Numbered from the stretch's first letter, positions 42,935-52,462 are shown. The stretch: 64,000 nucleotides of DNA from Carpediemonas membranifera (GCA_019828565.1 JAHDYR010000053.1:124001-188000), one strand, 5' to 3'. Numbers and translations are program-made. The notes: generated from the letters alone by a model not told the origin.

Positions 42935-43844
42935 ATGTGTCAACGCTGGTCAAACCTCGCGATCCAGGCGATCTCAGGCACCTCCAGAACATCTAGAAGG
43001 TAGTTATAGAAGCATAAAAGACATGTCTGGCGTCTTGAAGTATCACATGGTGTCAGTGTTGATAAAAGAGGATAACGCATTTTATGTTGTAAATGTGAAG
43101 TGCTCGTTCGAACATGGGATCTTAACAGCGGTGTTTTATAGCTAATAGCAATGCCCTCTGAAGTTTTCAGCCTCCAGTATCTTCTACTTCCGTATGAATT
43201 AATGATTGAATCAAGAGATTGAGAAAATGAAGACTTCCCCACAAAAACCAAACATGGGGGGATAATCCATGGGGGTCAAGTACTATCCGTACATACTCAG
43301 GTTCTGTGGGGAAGTCTTCATTTTCTCGCATTCGAAAAATCTGCAAAATTTTATCAACGATGAGATGGTCTTGGAAGATTGTGCTAACAACAGAGGTGTA
43401 ACTAGATCAACAAAGGATCATGGAACCCTTGGTTTGTCCTAACGCCCGAAACAGTGCCCAAAGAGCTCGTGACACAGGTGAACGCCAGAAAGAAATGAAG
43501 TTGCTCAGAGTGTACACCATATTGTCCTAGTTCCAATACTTTTTACCATTTTCTTCCAGCTGCTTTCGTTGGCGAGTTTCATTTTTTTCTTACCGTTACT
43601 TCCGCAGTATCTTGCAAGATTCAGGGGGAAATTCAAATTCACTTTTCCTTTGAGGGCAAAGCAGAATTGCGCAATAACGCATCAATGGGTATGAGAAGCA
43701 TAGAATACGTATAAAACTCAGTGTAGTTGCTGCTCACAACTTTTTGGAGGAAACAGAGCAGCGGAAGCCCCAAACCAAAAATCTTTCACAAACTCTTGTG
43801 AAACTTGTGAAATGTGAAAGTGACTTCAGCAAAAATTCCTGAGC
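42935..43844. other. Left subterminal non-coding region of A
   Basis: No gene. Holds a perfect 23-bp inverted repeat (43221-43243 with 43305-43327; edge GAGAAAATGAAGACTTCCCC), and, just before gene A-1, CTTGTGAAACTTGTGAAATGTGAAA near 43793-43820, a motif echoed at other gene starts of A. Confidence 0.6.
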
Positions 43845-46399
43845 ATGCACATTGTCATACAGACCTTCATTGGCACTGTCTACGACAATACTGGCCCTCC
43901 AAGGACTGCAGAGCGTATGAACTACATTCTCGCTCATACATACCTCTCCCTTGTTGGTATTGGCGGAAATACACAGGATCGAGGCCGCCAGCGCCGAGAA
44001 TTCCGTGAACTCATCTTGGAAATGGCTAACCAGGGCCTATTTGCGGACATGGAGGTCGATCCGAGATTTTTCGCCGACCCGCACGACTCTCGACCCTTCT
44101 TGCGTGCAGTACGTTCCCATAGAGGAGTCGCCCCGACCTTCGATGTCTTCGTACGTGACCACGCGCGTATTGCTGTCACCCACGAACGCTTGCGGAGACA
44201 GCACGAGGTCTCAACTGAGGAAACTGACAACTACAAGCAGATTTTTGGAGCTTGTTTCTATCCTGATGTACATCAAGTCGGGTTGTAACGCAACCCATGA
44301 GCTCTTTAAGCTCATCCGTAGTCTTTCTGCGCGACTTCATATGCCAATCATCTCCAGCAAGGCTGCTGATATCTTCGTGAAGCAGTTGCAGGTCAATATC
44401 ACCAAGATCAACGGCCTGGTTGCAGCGCTGACTAGACCAGAGGTTGCTTTCTTGGGTCATCTCGTCCCTGTGGAGTCTGTCACAGTCAACACGACCTGGC
44501 GGTGGGGCAGAAATGGCACAAAGTCGAGACTCGAGTGCACCAATCGCCTAACGGTGGACGAGGGTGTCGATATCCAGCCCCTGACGGACGCGGAGAACGT
44601 CATTGACTTCAAGTGGGAGAAGCCAATGCTTGATCTTCACTACGAGACGAGCGATGAGGCCACAAGTCATCGCCCTGAGCTCAAGCAGACCCAGGGAGTC
44701 ACCCTCGGCAAGCGGCTCAACAGCTCCACATGGGACAAGGTTGATCGAGTCTGGTTTGATGCCGTTCGTTACCTCAAGCAAGCTGTTCGCCACCCGGAAT
44801 GGCTCGAGTCGGACCAGCCCAACTACGTTCGATGCAAGAACGCCCTTGGCAACAGGGTTGGAGTCACGTTTAGCCCCATGAAGATCCTACTATGGCTTGA
44901 CGGGTGGAAAGGGGGTTCTGCTGCCTTCAAGCTCCGCATCTACGACCCCACAGGCTTCACATTCCCCAACAAGATTACTCCACCTTTCCGTATAGTCGAG
45001 TATATGGGTAGCGAGGGTGATTTGTTGATGGAAGAGTCTCTTTCTCGCGTCGAGAAGGAGATTGAGCGCCTATACACGAGTCAGATACCCATCAGAGACA
45101 CTGGTGAGGTCACGATCTTCGACCATGTCATCGTCATGGGCGATCATGCCGCCCTCCGCCACATGCTGTCCAGAAAGTCGGGCCGGCCCAACTATCCACA
45201 CCCTTGCAACACGATTTACCACAAAAAGTAAGGCGCTCCACCCGATAGCAGGCCGCCATCGTCTCACCATCAAGGACAACCTGGACGATAAGACAGCATA
45301 CCAGGCTGAAGTCGACGACCCGAACCGAGTTCAAGATGTACTTGCAATCTATGGCGATTTCACCAATGAACGCATGGTATTCGAGAATTGTAGTGTCATC
45401 CCTCTTGAGAAGATCGTCATATGCCCTCCATTCATGCACGACTCGCACCGTTTACTCGAGCAGGTTGCCCATATCTGTGGTTCTTTCAAGAAGCATCCCA
45501 CCACCCGCGGGTCCCGCGAGGAGATCATCCAGAATAAGCTCCTCAACCTCAAGCTTGGCCGTATGTCGTCCATGCGAAGCATCGATAGGACCGTAGGTTG
45601 TAACGAGCAGTCGTCCGCACGTGTAAGGATGGCTGCCACGACCCAAGAGGACTACGTTGCTCTCCCCTGAGTGCATTCAAGATATCATTCGGCTCATTGG
45701 CTACCTCCAGGCCATGTACTACTCGTCCGAACCTGTGACTGACGCGGCTGTCGCGTTTCACTTCATGGCTGCCGCAGTGGCCCACCCTCATTCACGTCAC
45801 GATTGCGTTCATTCCTAACAAGGATAAGACTTCCATATCCCTGCTATCAAGCAGCGAAGCGAAGACGAAGGAGAAACCGTGCGCTGAGAACCTCTACAGC
45901 ATCAGCAGACTCACGACGCAGCCCCCTGTGCCACAAGCATCTCAAGGTGCCGCTGTTCTATATCCTAGAGGAGTACTTTGAGCGAGAGTTCATCAAGAAC
46001 CAGGAGGTAGCAGCCAAGTTGCACAGGAAGGCAGTCCTTGAGGGCATTTGCTTGATCGAGCAGACAACTCTCGCGTGTTCCTTCCTGACGGGCATGCGTT
46101 CTTTTGGTCGGCAGGACTACTCTGTCCCCCAGCTCCAGCGACTCAAGTGTGTGCGAGTTCACGACTGCTGTAAGGATGCGAAGCATTGGTTTGGTGTCCG
46201 CACACTGACCACCGTGACCTTCGAGCCAACTCGTGAGATGATCCAGACCTTTCAGGAGACTGTTGATGAAGTGTGGGAGTTTGTAGAAGAGCATACGACG
46301 CTGACGTGGGGTGAGGAGGGCACGATGTCATGCAGTCTGGCGGACCATGGCATAGAGTTAGTTTGCTGCCTGTGTGGAGAGTGTAGCAGACAGAATTGA
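43845..46399 (+). pseudogene. A-1: candidate DDE-like transposase, frame-broken
   Basis: About 840 residues read from ATG 43845 through a series of frames. Each change is +1 and sits at or near a base run: T5 44242-44246, A5 45223-45227, C4 45664-45667, T3 about 45756-45758, C5 45922-45926. Middle segment KILLWLDGWKGG followed about 90 residues later by VIVMGDHAALRHML looks like the first and second Asp of a DDE/RNase H-like fold; PHPCNTIYHK and MHDSHRLLEQ follow, as in large eukaryotic transposases. I cannot place the third acidic residue or a superfamily. It is the largest gene of A and the only candidate for its transposase. Breaks may be decay, assembly overcalls, short introns or frameshifting. 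Confidence 0.5.
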
Positions 46400-46454
46400 G
46401 GCATCCGCGTGATATAAAGTGATGTAAGATGGTTCCGTGATAAATTCATTCATT

Positions 46455-46491
46455 TTTCATATGTGCCACTTTTTTTTCATGAATGGCACAT
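46455..46491. promoter_or_regulatory. GTGCCA hairpin upstream of A-2
   Basis: Palindrome GTGCCA-T8/9-CATGAAT-GGCAC with flanking ATG/CAT bases. An inverse copy lies at 51424-51456 directly before the clan-CD-like gene. Followed by TTTCACATTTCGCAGGTTTC and a TTTCAC/GTGAAA pair. Same-element repetition at two gene starts suggests a regulatory site. Confidence 0.45.
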
Positions 46492-46527
46492 TTCACATTT
46501 CGCAGGTTTCACAAAAAGTTTGTGAAA

Positions 46528-47488
46528 ATGAACCAAACGGGGAAAAGAATCTTGGACAGAGGATACTCTTGCAGCCCATAAGGCTTATATACAGTACGTA
46601 AGACTTTCTGATAAGTCAGACATCATCCCCAGTGTCCGTACGTTTTTTTAAGCAGGACGTTGCCACGAGAGGAGTTGATGACATCGATCATCGCTTCTTC
46701 ATGTTTGTTCACCCAGTGTTGCCCAGGTATTTACCCAGATTGGTTGCGATTCGTGACTGCAAGACTGATTCCATCATTTCGGCCTTGTTGCTCACGAAGG
46801 AGTCATACAACACCGAAGCTACTGATGAAACCCCTTCCGAGCTGCGCCAGGACTTATATGTTGTGGTTATTCGCACGGCATTCTATGCCAGGGGCAATGG
46901 TCTCGCCACGATTCTTCTTTCGGTTGCCTCTGCCGGACAGAGGATCCGCCTGCAGTGTGTAAGTTCTCTTGTGCCAGCCTACCAGCGTATGGGGATGTCC
47001 ATCTCCAAGCAAAAAGTCCACGATGGAGTACCTGGATGATGCGAAACTGGTGACCATGGAGGCAACATACGGCCCGAACAAGTGGACGAAGCTCGGTGAG
47101 AGTCTCGTTGCTTGCCATGGATATGCCATGAAGTCCTGGAGGGCTCCCCCGTCCGTCGACTACGGTACGGCTTTTCACTTCTGTGGACCAGGTCCAGCCT
47201 CCCCCAAAGAGAACCCAAGCCACCCAACCCACCCTGCCCACCAAGCCCTCGGACAAGCTCAACCGCTACATTAAGCGTCTGAGGAAGAGTGTTACCCCGC
47301 ACCCGACGCGCAAGAAGCAACGTGAGATAATCATCGCCCTTTACGACAGCAACCGAAGGGATTTGGTCCAAAAGATCGTGGATAAGAGATCAAAGATGCA
47401 TAAGGATTACCAGAAAGAGAACTATTTCGAGGAAGAGTGGTACCATCTGCTGTCTGAGAAGGATGATGAGGAAGAGAATGAAGATTAA
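46528..47488 (+). pseudogene. A-2: GNAT-like acetyltransferase, frame-broken
   Basis: About 316 residues from ATG 46528, using +1 changes at G4/A4 (46539-46546), T7 (46643-46649), A5 (47011-47015) and C5 (47201-47205). Central region LYVVVIRTAFYARGNGLA matches GNAT motif A (R-G-x-G-x-A, acetyl-CoA pyrophosphate loop) and PAYQRMGM matches motif B. The C-terminal 85 residues are basic then acidic (ending EEENED), possibly a nucleic-acid or protein interaction tail. GNAT enzymes acetylate lysines or small molecules; the substrate is unknown. Convergent with A-3. Confidence 0.5.
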
Positions 47489-47508
47489 ATGAAGAAGCAG
47501 TCGATTTA

Positions 47509-48201
47509 TTACTCATTTGAGTTGACGTTAGCTGCGTGGAAGAGCAGGAGGCTCGCGTAAACGGGTATACGCAGAACATCACGAGCCTCTGCAGCGGCAC
47601 GGGCAGCGTTCCTCTTCTCAATCACAGCGGCGAGGTCCTTGAAGGTCTTCGAGTGCTTCTTGAGGACAAGCTGCGGACGCTCGAAGATGAGCTTAGAGTC
47701 CTTGCGGCACACACTCTCCAGAAGGACCTCTCTGACCTTGTCGACAGAGATACCAAGCCTCTGGGCGACGAAGGCGTAAGCGCGGGGGCGGACCGACTGA
47801 GGGATGCCGTGGAACAGCTCGCGGTACTCACGGACAGTTGCCAAGAGAGGGCTGCCATGGTCGACCTCATCTCCTTCGGCGTCCAGGCTGATGAGGGCCC
47901 TGAAGCGCTTCTCCTTGGCCTCAGAAGACTCGCCCTTGAACTGCGCCATGATCTTCTCGATGCTGTCGAGAGTACGGAACTCCGCTTCATCCCTAAGATC
48001 CTCCGGAACGAATGTGGGGAGGTCATTGGGGCGTCTGTCAACCACCTCATTGCAAATGCGGTTTCCGGTGGCGACATCGGCAGCGGAGATGCTTCCAGCA
48101 GCGTGCTCCTTCTCTAAGTATCTCTAAGTAGAAATCATTTCCACAGCGTTTAGACGCTTTCTGCCCTTGCTCTTAGCAGTATTACTCCGTTTCGGAGGCA
48201 T
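47509..48201 (-). CDS. A-3: small basic-start protein, unknown
   Basis: ATG at 48201. A 42-nt intron (48114-48155, GT...AG, phase 1) gives a 216-residue product; without splicing there is an in-frame TAG inside that stretch. Starts MPPKRSNTAKSKGRK, a likely nuclear/DNA-binding tail. The remainder is helical and contains two or three helix blocks (IPQSVRPRAYAFVAQRLGIS, with a helix-turn-helix look) and a Lys/Arg-rich C-terminus. It is divergent from OTU-3, across a shared 700-bp regulatory region. A transcriptional regulator is possible but unproven. Confidence 0.6.
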
Positions 48202-48206
48202 AACGT

Positions 48207-48560
48207 TTCTTCAAGGTGCACTTTATGCTCGCAACGAAATTAGAAAACCAAACGAAGAAAGGAGAAGAGTATCGATCCCTCAAACGCTGGCAAGCATGTG
48301 TATATCACTAAAACAACATCATGAGAGCTCTGTGGCCTCGAATGGCCTGTAATAGAACCTAAACAACATAAACAATTGTAACTCGTCGAGGAAGCGTTGA
48401 GATGAACTATAAACGCGGGAATGGATCAAACAATGGATTTAAGAGTGGCATACAAGGCCAGAATACCGCAATTATCGTCCGTTGATCCACGTGACCTCCA
48501 TCTTGGTCGGTATCCAGAGAAAGCCCTTCAGACGCTCGCAACACAACATTTAGAAGACTT
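48207..48560 (+). promoter_or_regulatory. Conserved OTU upstream block, copy 3
   Basis: Diverged relative of 6860-7210 and 24640-24965: begins GTGCACTTTATGCTCGCAAC 13 nt before the A-3 start and continues to the CCATCTTGGTCGGTATCCAG stretch shared by all three loci. Position favours a bidirectional A-3/OTU-3 promoter. Confidence 0.55.
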
Positions 48561-48731
48561 ATCGTGAATGGCTCCTTCCATGATGGACCTTCACCTGGAC
48601 ATGCCATCTCTGACATGTCCAATGGTCTCCATTGAGCTCGCATTCATCCCTCTGAGCATCCGCCCCATGGTCCAATCAGATGCCCAATCAAAATTCTGCA
48701 CCGAAGTGCCCCGAGGACCTCCTCTGAGTTC

Positions 48732-48895
48732 ATAAGGCTCTCAGAGCCTTATACACCAATTCGAAATCGTGTATAAGGCTCTCAGAGCCTAATGAATCTC
48801 CCGCGCCGTTGCCTACTGATACTGGTCATTTTTCCGCATGGTTTATTAGGCTCTCAGAGCCTTATGAATTTTTCATTAGGTCCTGAGAGCCTTAT
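48732..48895 (+). promoter_or_regulatory. Four operator-like palindromes before OTU-3
   Basis: Near-identical 21-bp palindromes of the form ATAAGGCTCTCAGAGCCTTA(T) at 48732-48752, 48773-48793, 48845-48865 and 48875-48895. The last ends 4 nt before the OTU-3 ATG at 48900. Spacing (41, 72 and 30 bp between starts) and symmetry fit binding of a dimeric repressor or activator, or formation of RNA hairpins in the leader. Confidence 0.65.
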
Positions 48896-48899
48896 AATC

Positions 48900-50273
48900 A
48901 TGCAATCGGTTTTCGACTTCTACATGCTCTTGAAGCGTTCGAAAACGTTTGGTAAGCAGTTCTTTATCTTCTATGACAGCGCTGAGATCAGTCAGGCCTC
49001 ATCAAACGCGCAGGAGATGATCAAGTGCTCACTTCTTCGTAAGTTCCTTCTGCCCGATGACAAGATCCTCACCGCCCTTCTTCGTGATCGTAAGTACTTT
49101 CCCCATACCTTTTTACACAGATATTGGCTGGAAAACGCTTCGCAAGCTCTTCAGGTCGCCGCACCTTATCCTGCACCTAAGAGAAACTGCCGAGGCTCAG
49201 CTTGAGCTGATCACGACATCGGCTGAGCTGAAGAAGGTCATGGGAGATCATGCCTACGACAGCCTTGTCCAGAAGGTCCGCCGAGAAGTGTCTTCGGATC
49301 ACGAGCACGACGTTGGAGGTAAGTACTCCAAATAACTCCTGCTTATTCAGTCCTTTCGCTGCTCCGTGAGCGCATAATGCGCAAGGTGAAGCCAGGAAGG
49401 TCGGGGGTCGTCCGTTCGTTCAAGAACAACGCCGAGCCTGAGCTGTCGGACCCGGTCGACGTGCAGTTCGACCGGATAAGGCACCTGGACGCGCTTCTGA
49501 TGGACTCTCCCGTCCACAGAAGTACCCTGAGTGGCACATCGCGCCTCCTGCGCCGCCATCTTGCCGTGGAACACAACGGTGCGATCCGTGATTTGAAGAG
49601 GGTGCTTTGGCGAGCCCGGGCCAAGATTGAAAAGCTCGAGACGGAGAAGCTTGTGCCCTTGAAGAAGGAGGCTGAGGTCATAGACCTGGATCGGGAGGCT
49701 TTGGTGGCCGCAGACCCCAAAGATGACGTCCAGACCATCATGGAGAAGACCGCTAAGATGTTTAAGAACGATACAAGCTCTCTGAAGCGGTCTGAGGTGC
49801 CTGGGGATGGCTCATGCATTCTCAGCGCCATGCATCTCATCAGGACTGGGTCCCAGCCTACTGTTGGTGAGAAGCTTCAGCTGTACGAGGACATCCGATC
49901 CTTCTGTGAGGGCAAGGGGTTCGAGGGCGACCCGTTCTCTGAGATGCCTGGCTCCCCTTTCCCCTGGGCAGACCATGAGGCCATCCAGGCCAGTGTAGAG
50001 CTGAGTCACACTCCGGTAATCATCACCCAGATCGACGAGGACCTTACCTGCCTCTGGGTCCACAAAGGTTGGGAAGATTCAGAGTTCTTGCCCATCCAGG
50101 ATGCGACGCTGGACAAGATCTTAGGTCTTTGTGAGAGCATGAAGCTCACTCAGTTCATCGTCATCGAGAATCGTCATGCCTGTGTCTACAGTCTTCCGGA
50201 CCGCAAGCGCAAGACAGCTGCCGCAGAGCCCGAGAAGCGTGCTACTCGTCCGGAGGATGTCACCCGCTCATAA
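48900..50273 (+). CDS. OTU-3: OTU-type cysteine protease, two short introns
   Basis: Exons 48900-49089, 49121-49318 and 49351-50273 give 436 residues. Introns are 31 nt (49090-49120) and 32 nt (49319-49350), both GTAAGTAC...CAG, phase 1. N-terminal helices resemble OTU-1 (C-x-LLR-x2-LL...L-x-R-x-R around the first intron, which sits at the same place). VDVQFDR is shared with OTU-1. Catalytic Cys in PGDGSC (about 283) and His in ENRHACVY (about 404) fit an OTU fold. Predicted to cleave ubiquitin or a ubiquitin-like modifier; the substrate is unknown. Frame fully intact after splicing. Confidence 0.85.
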
Positions 50274-50303
50274 ATGATTGATTGAATTGATATCTCTTCA
50301 AGT

Positions 50304-51251
50304 TTATTCACTCTTGCCTTGAGTCATGCGCGCAGTTTGGAAGCGCTTACGGGCGGGGTTGGACTTGGTCTTCCGCTGCTTACGCTTGCGGGGCTGCGGC
50401 TTGACCTGCAGTATTTTGAACTGCTCCACCTTTCGAGCGAGGTAGTGAGGGTCATCTATGGCGAGACTCTTGAAGCGAGCAACCGGGTGCTCCTCTTCAT
50501 CGGCCTCAAAGTAGGTCTCGCCATAATCGATGCGCAAGAACTCGCCGCGAACGATGTTGGCAGTGGCCCTGACCGATATCACTGGCAGGCCATCCACCAA
50601 GACGTCCACGAACTCACAGTTGACATCGTCAGGGCTGTGGTTAATCAGGTGGACACCCGCTGCGGCCGACATGGCATCGACGGCGACCTGACTGTCAGCG
50701 AATGACATGCTGTGTAATGGTAATGGAATATGCGAAACAAACACCATCTGGCCGTTGTTGCTGGCCGTCTCAGCATCGGGAATCAGCTTCCCGAAGTATA
50801 TGCCGAGACATGTGCCAGCTGAGATATCCTCAGTGGCAATCATGCCTCGGCCGACGCTCTGCGTCCGATTGAGGAGCCGGATGGTCGGGCTCCTGGGTCA
50901 GACGGGGGGTCGCAACGGGTCTCGGATGAGATCCAGGCCGGAGCAGGAATGGCCTGAAGGCTTATCTCATCCGAAATCAGCCGCTTGACGTCCTGCAGGT
51001 CTGAACCCGGGTAAAAATGCGTCCACCTAGGGTGGACGTGCATGACGGACCCCTCGACGGAGTCCTCCTCGGCTTCAGACGAGCTGGATGAATGGGAAGG
51101 CGACTCGGGAGGCGGAGGAGGAGGTGATGCTGCCGTTACAGTCGTTTCCGCAGGACGTTGATCCTGCGGAGAAGCAGATGACTCAAAAAGTCTTGTTGGG
51201 TGGATTTTGAGTCCTTCTCTTACCTACCGGTTGCTGCTTCCTTGCGGGCAT
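50304..51251 (-). CDS. A-5: SET-domain lysine methyltransferase
   Basis: From ATG 51251 (MPARKQQPVGKRR, basic) through a Pro/Ser/Glu-rich linker to a SET domain in 50304-50880. SVGRGMIATEDISAGT (SET-N), GVHLINHSPDDVNCEF (the N-H-S-x4-N-C AdoMet/lysine channel motif) and RGEFLRIDYGETYF (catalytic Tyr region). A Lys/Arg-rich tail follows. No post-SET cysteines. Two breaks lie before the SET domain: +1 at a T5 run (51185-51189) and a change near 50885-50905 (an indel, or a 47-nt intron). The SET domain itself is intact. Likely protein-lysine methylation, histone target inferred. Divergent from the clan-CD-like gene. Confidence 0.75.
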
Positions 51252-51423
51252 CTTTCTTCTCGCCATATCTTCGTTCTCTTTTTTTTTCTCGCAACTCCCG
51301 ATCCGAAGAACAGGCGCATCGCTTCAGATCCGAACAATACTGCAGTAGCATGCATAAATAGTGTAGCAATGAAGGTATACCTCTTTACTTGGATCAAAAG
51401 CTTGTCCTTTGCTTCAAATCAAA

Positions 51424-51456
51424 ATGTGCCATTCATGAAAAAAAAATTGGCACATT
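51424..51456. promoter_or_regulatory. GTGCCA hairpin before clan-CD-like gene
   Basis: Inverse copy of 46455-46491; ends 4 nt before the ATG at 51461. If transcribed it would form a stem in the 5' leader. Confidence 0.45.
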
Positions 51457-51460
51457 GCAA

Positions 51461-52462
51461 ATGGACGAGAAATACGGAGAATTCGGCACGCGACGCATCA
51501 GTAAGGACCAAGAAGTCTTTGAATGTGTCTGTGGTAAGGTTCAGCTCAGGCGTGGACATCGCGGGATCGGTTTCAAGTCTTCTTCCTCTCACGAGTGTCC
51601 TTTTACAACAGAGAAGTTGATTAACCGACGGGTGCTAATCACCATCGAGCCGCTGCATGGTTTCGAGACCCCGACTCAGCCCTACCCCGTCTTCCGCGTG
51701 GAAAGTCTTGCCAACTCATCTGGCTATCATTTCAAGCTCAAGACGGCTCTAGAGCTCGTTGATGATGAGTGGCTGACTGCCGTTGCCCGCAACTTTAAGT
51801 CTACGTCCCATCTGGCCGAGGTACTTGAGGAGTTGGCGTCGCAGTACTCTAACTTCGACACTTACTGGGTGATATCGGGTCATTCTGATACAGAAACGTC
51901 GCGTATGATTGATACGTCTACGAACGAGTTTCTGTATCACCATGATCTGGTCCAGCTCATCCTCAGGTCATTCGAGAGCCCTTCCTTGGTGAGATCGACG
52001 CGTGTGCGTCTGATTTACTTTGCCACCTGCTCCGGACTCGACAGATCTGAGGAGTCTCAGCTGTGCAGTGCTATTTCGACAGCCAAGTACAAGAACACAT
52101 GCATTATCCTCACTCCTGAGAAGGTTCTGGCGCATGAGCTTGTTCTCCAGGACGCCTATTGGCTCTACCGCGTGACATGCCTCGACAATCCTCTTTTCTT
52201 TCTGACGAAGTACTTCTCTGGCTATCGTTTCGCGCCTGGCTCAGCAGGAAGACGGATTATAGCCAATGGTTCCTTGTCATTTCCCAACGAGGCCAGGGTC
52301 ATCATGTCTGAGACTAGCTATGCCCGGCCCATTCCTCTTCCTGAAATGCAAGACATCGTTTCTGATGTCAACGAGTATGACCCGTTAAGAACCGACCAGA
52401 GAAGACTTATGAATGATCGATACATAAGCATGATGACCCGTGCGCTTGAGAGAGACGTGTAG
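51461..52462 (+). CDS. A-6: protein with clan-CD (CHAT/caspase-like) signature
   Basis: 333 residues from ATG 51461. An in-frame extension back to 51389 crosses the regulatory hairpin and is less likely. N-terminus has a CxC...C cluster (FECVCGKVQL, HECPF) that may bind zinc. The centre has TYWVISGHSDTE, then about 57 residues later RLIYFATCSGLD: strand-His-small and strand-x-Cys-Ser/Gly as in clan CD cysteine peptidases (CHAT, caspase, separase types). The Gly usually found after His is Ser here. Proteolytic activity is a hypothesis. Frame intact. Confidence 0.55.
   Translation: MDEKYGEFGTRRISKDQEVFECVCGKVQLRRGHRGIGFKSSSSHECPFTTEKLINRRVLITIEPLHGFETPTQPYPVFRVESLANSSGYHFKLKTALELVDDEWLTAVARNFKSTSHLAEVLEELASQYSNFDTYWVISGHSDTETSRMIDTSTNEFLYHHDLVQLILRSFESPSLVRSTRVRLIYFATCSGLDRSEESQLCSAISTAKYKNTCIILTPEKVLAHELVLQDAYWLYRVTCLDNPLFFLTKYFSGYRFAPGSAGRRIIANGSLSFPNEARVIMSETSYARPIPLPEMQDIVSDVNEYDPLRTDQRRLMNDRYISMMTRALERDV

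Noticed and set aside
45176-45228. 52-nt intron in A-1 (GTCGGGCC...AAAAAG)
   Set aside because: Length would repair the frame, but it would delete PHPCNTIYH, which looks like a conserved transposase segment, and the donor is poor compared with GTAAGTAC in OTU-3. A base-run indel is simpler.
45790-45850. LINE-like RT motif in A-1 (IPNKDKTSISLLSS)
   Set aside because: Short resemblance to the RT block preceding PISLL. No other RT motif in A, so treated as chance.
46957-47018. Intron with GTAAGT donor in A-2
   Set aside because: Donor looks good, but removal would lose PAYQRMGM, which fits GNAT motif B.
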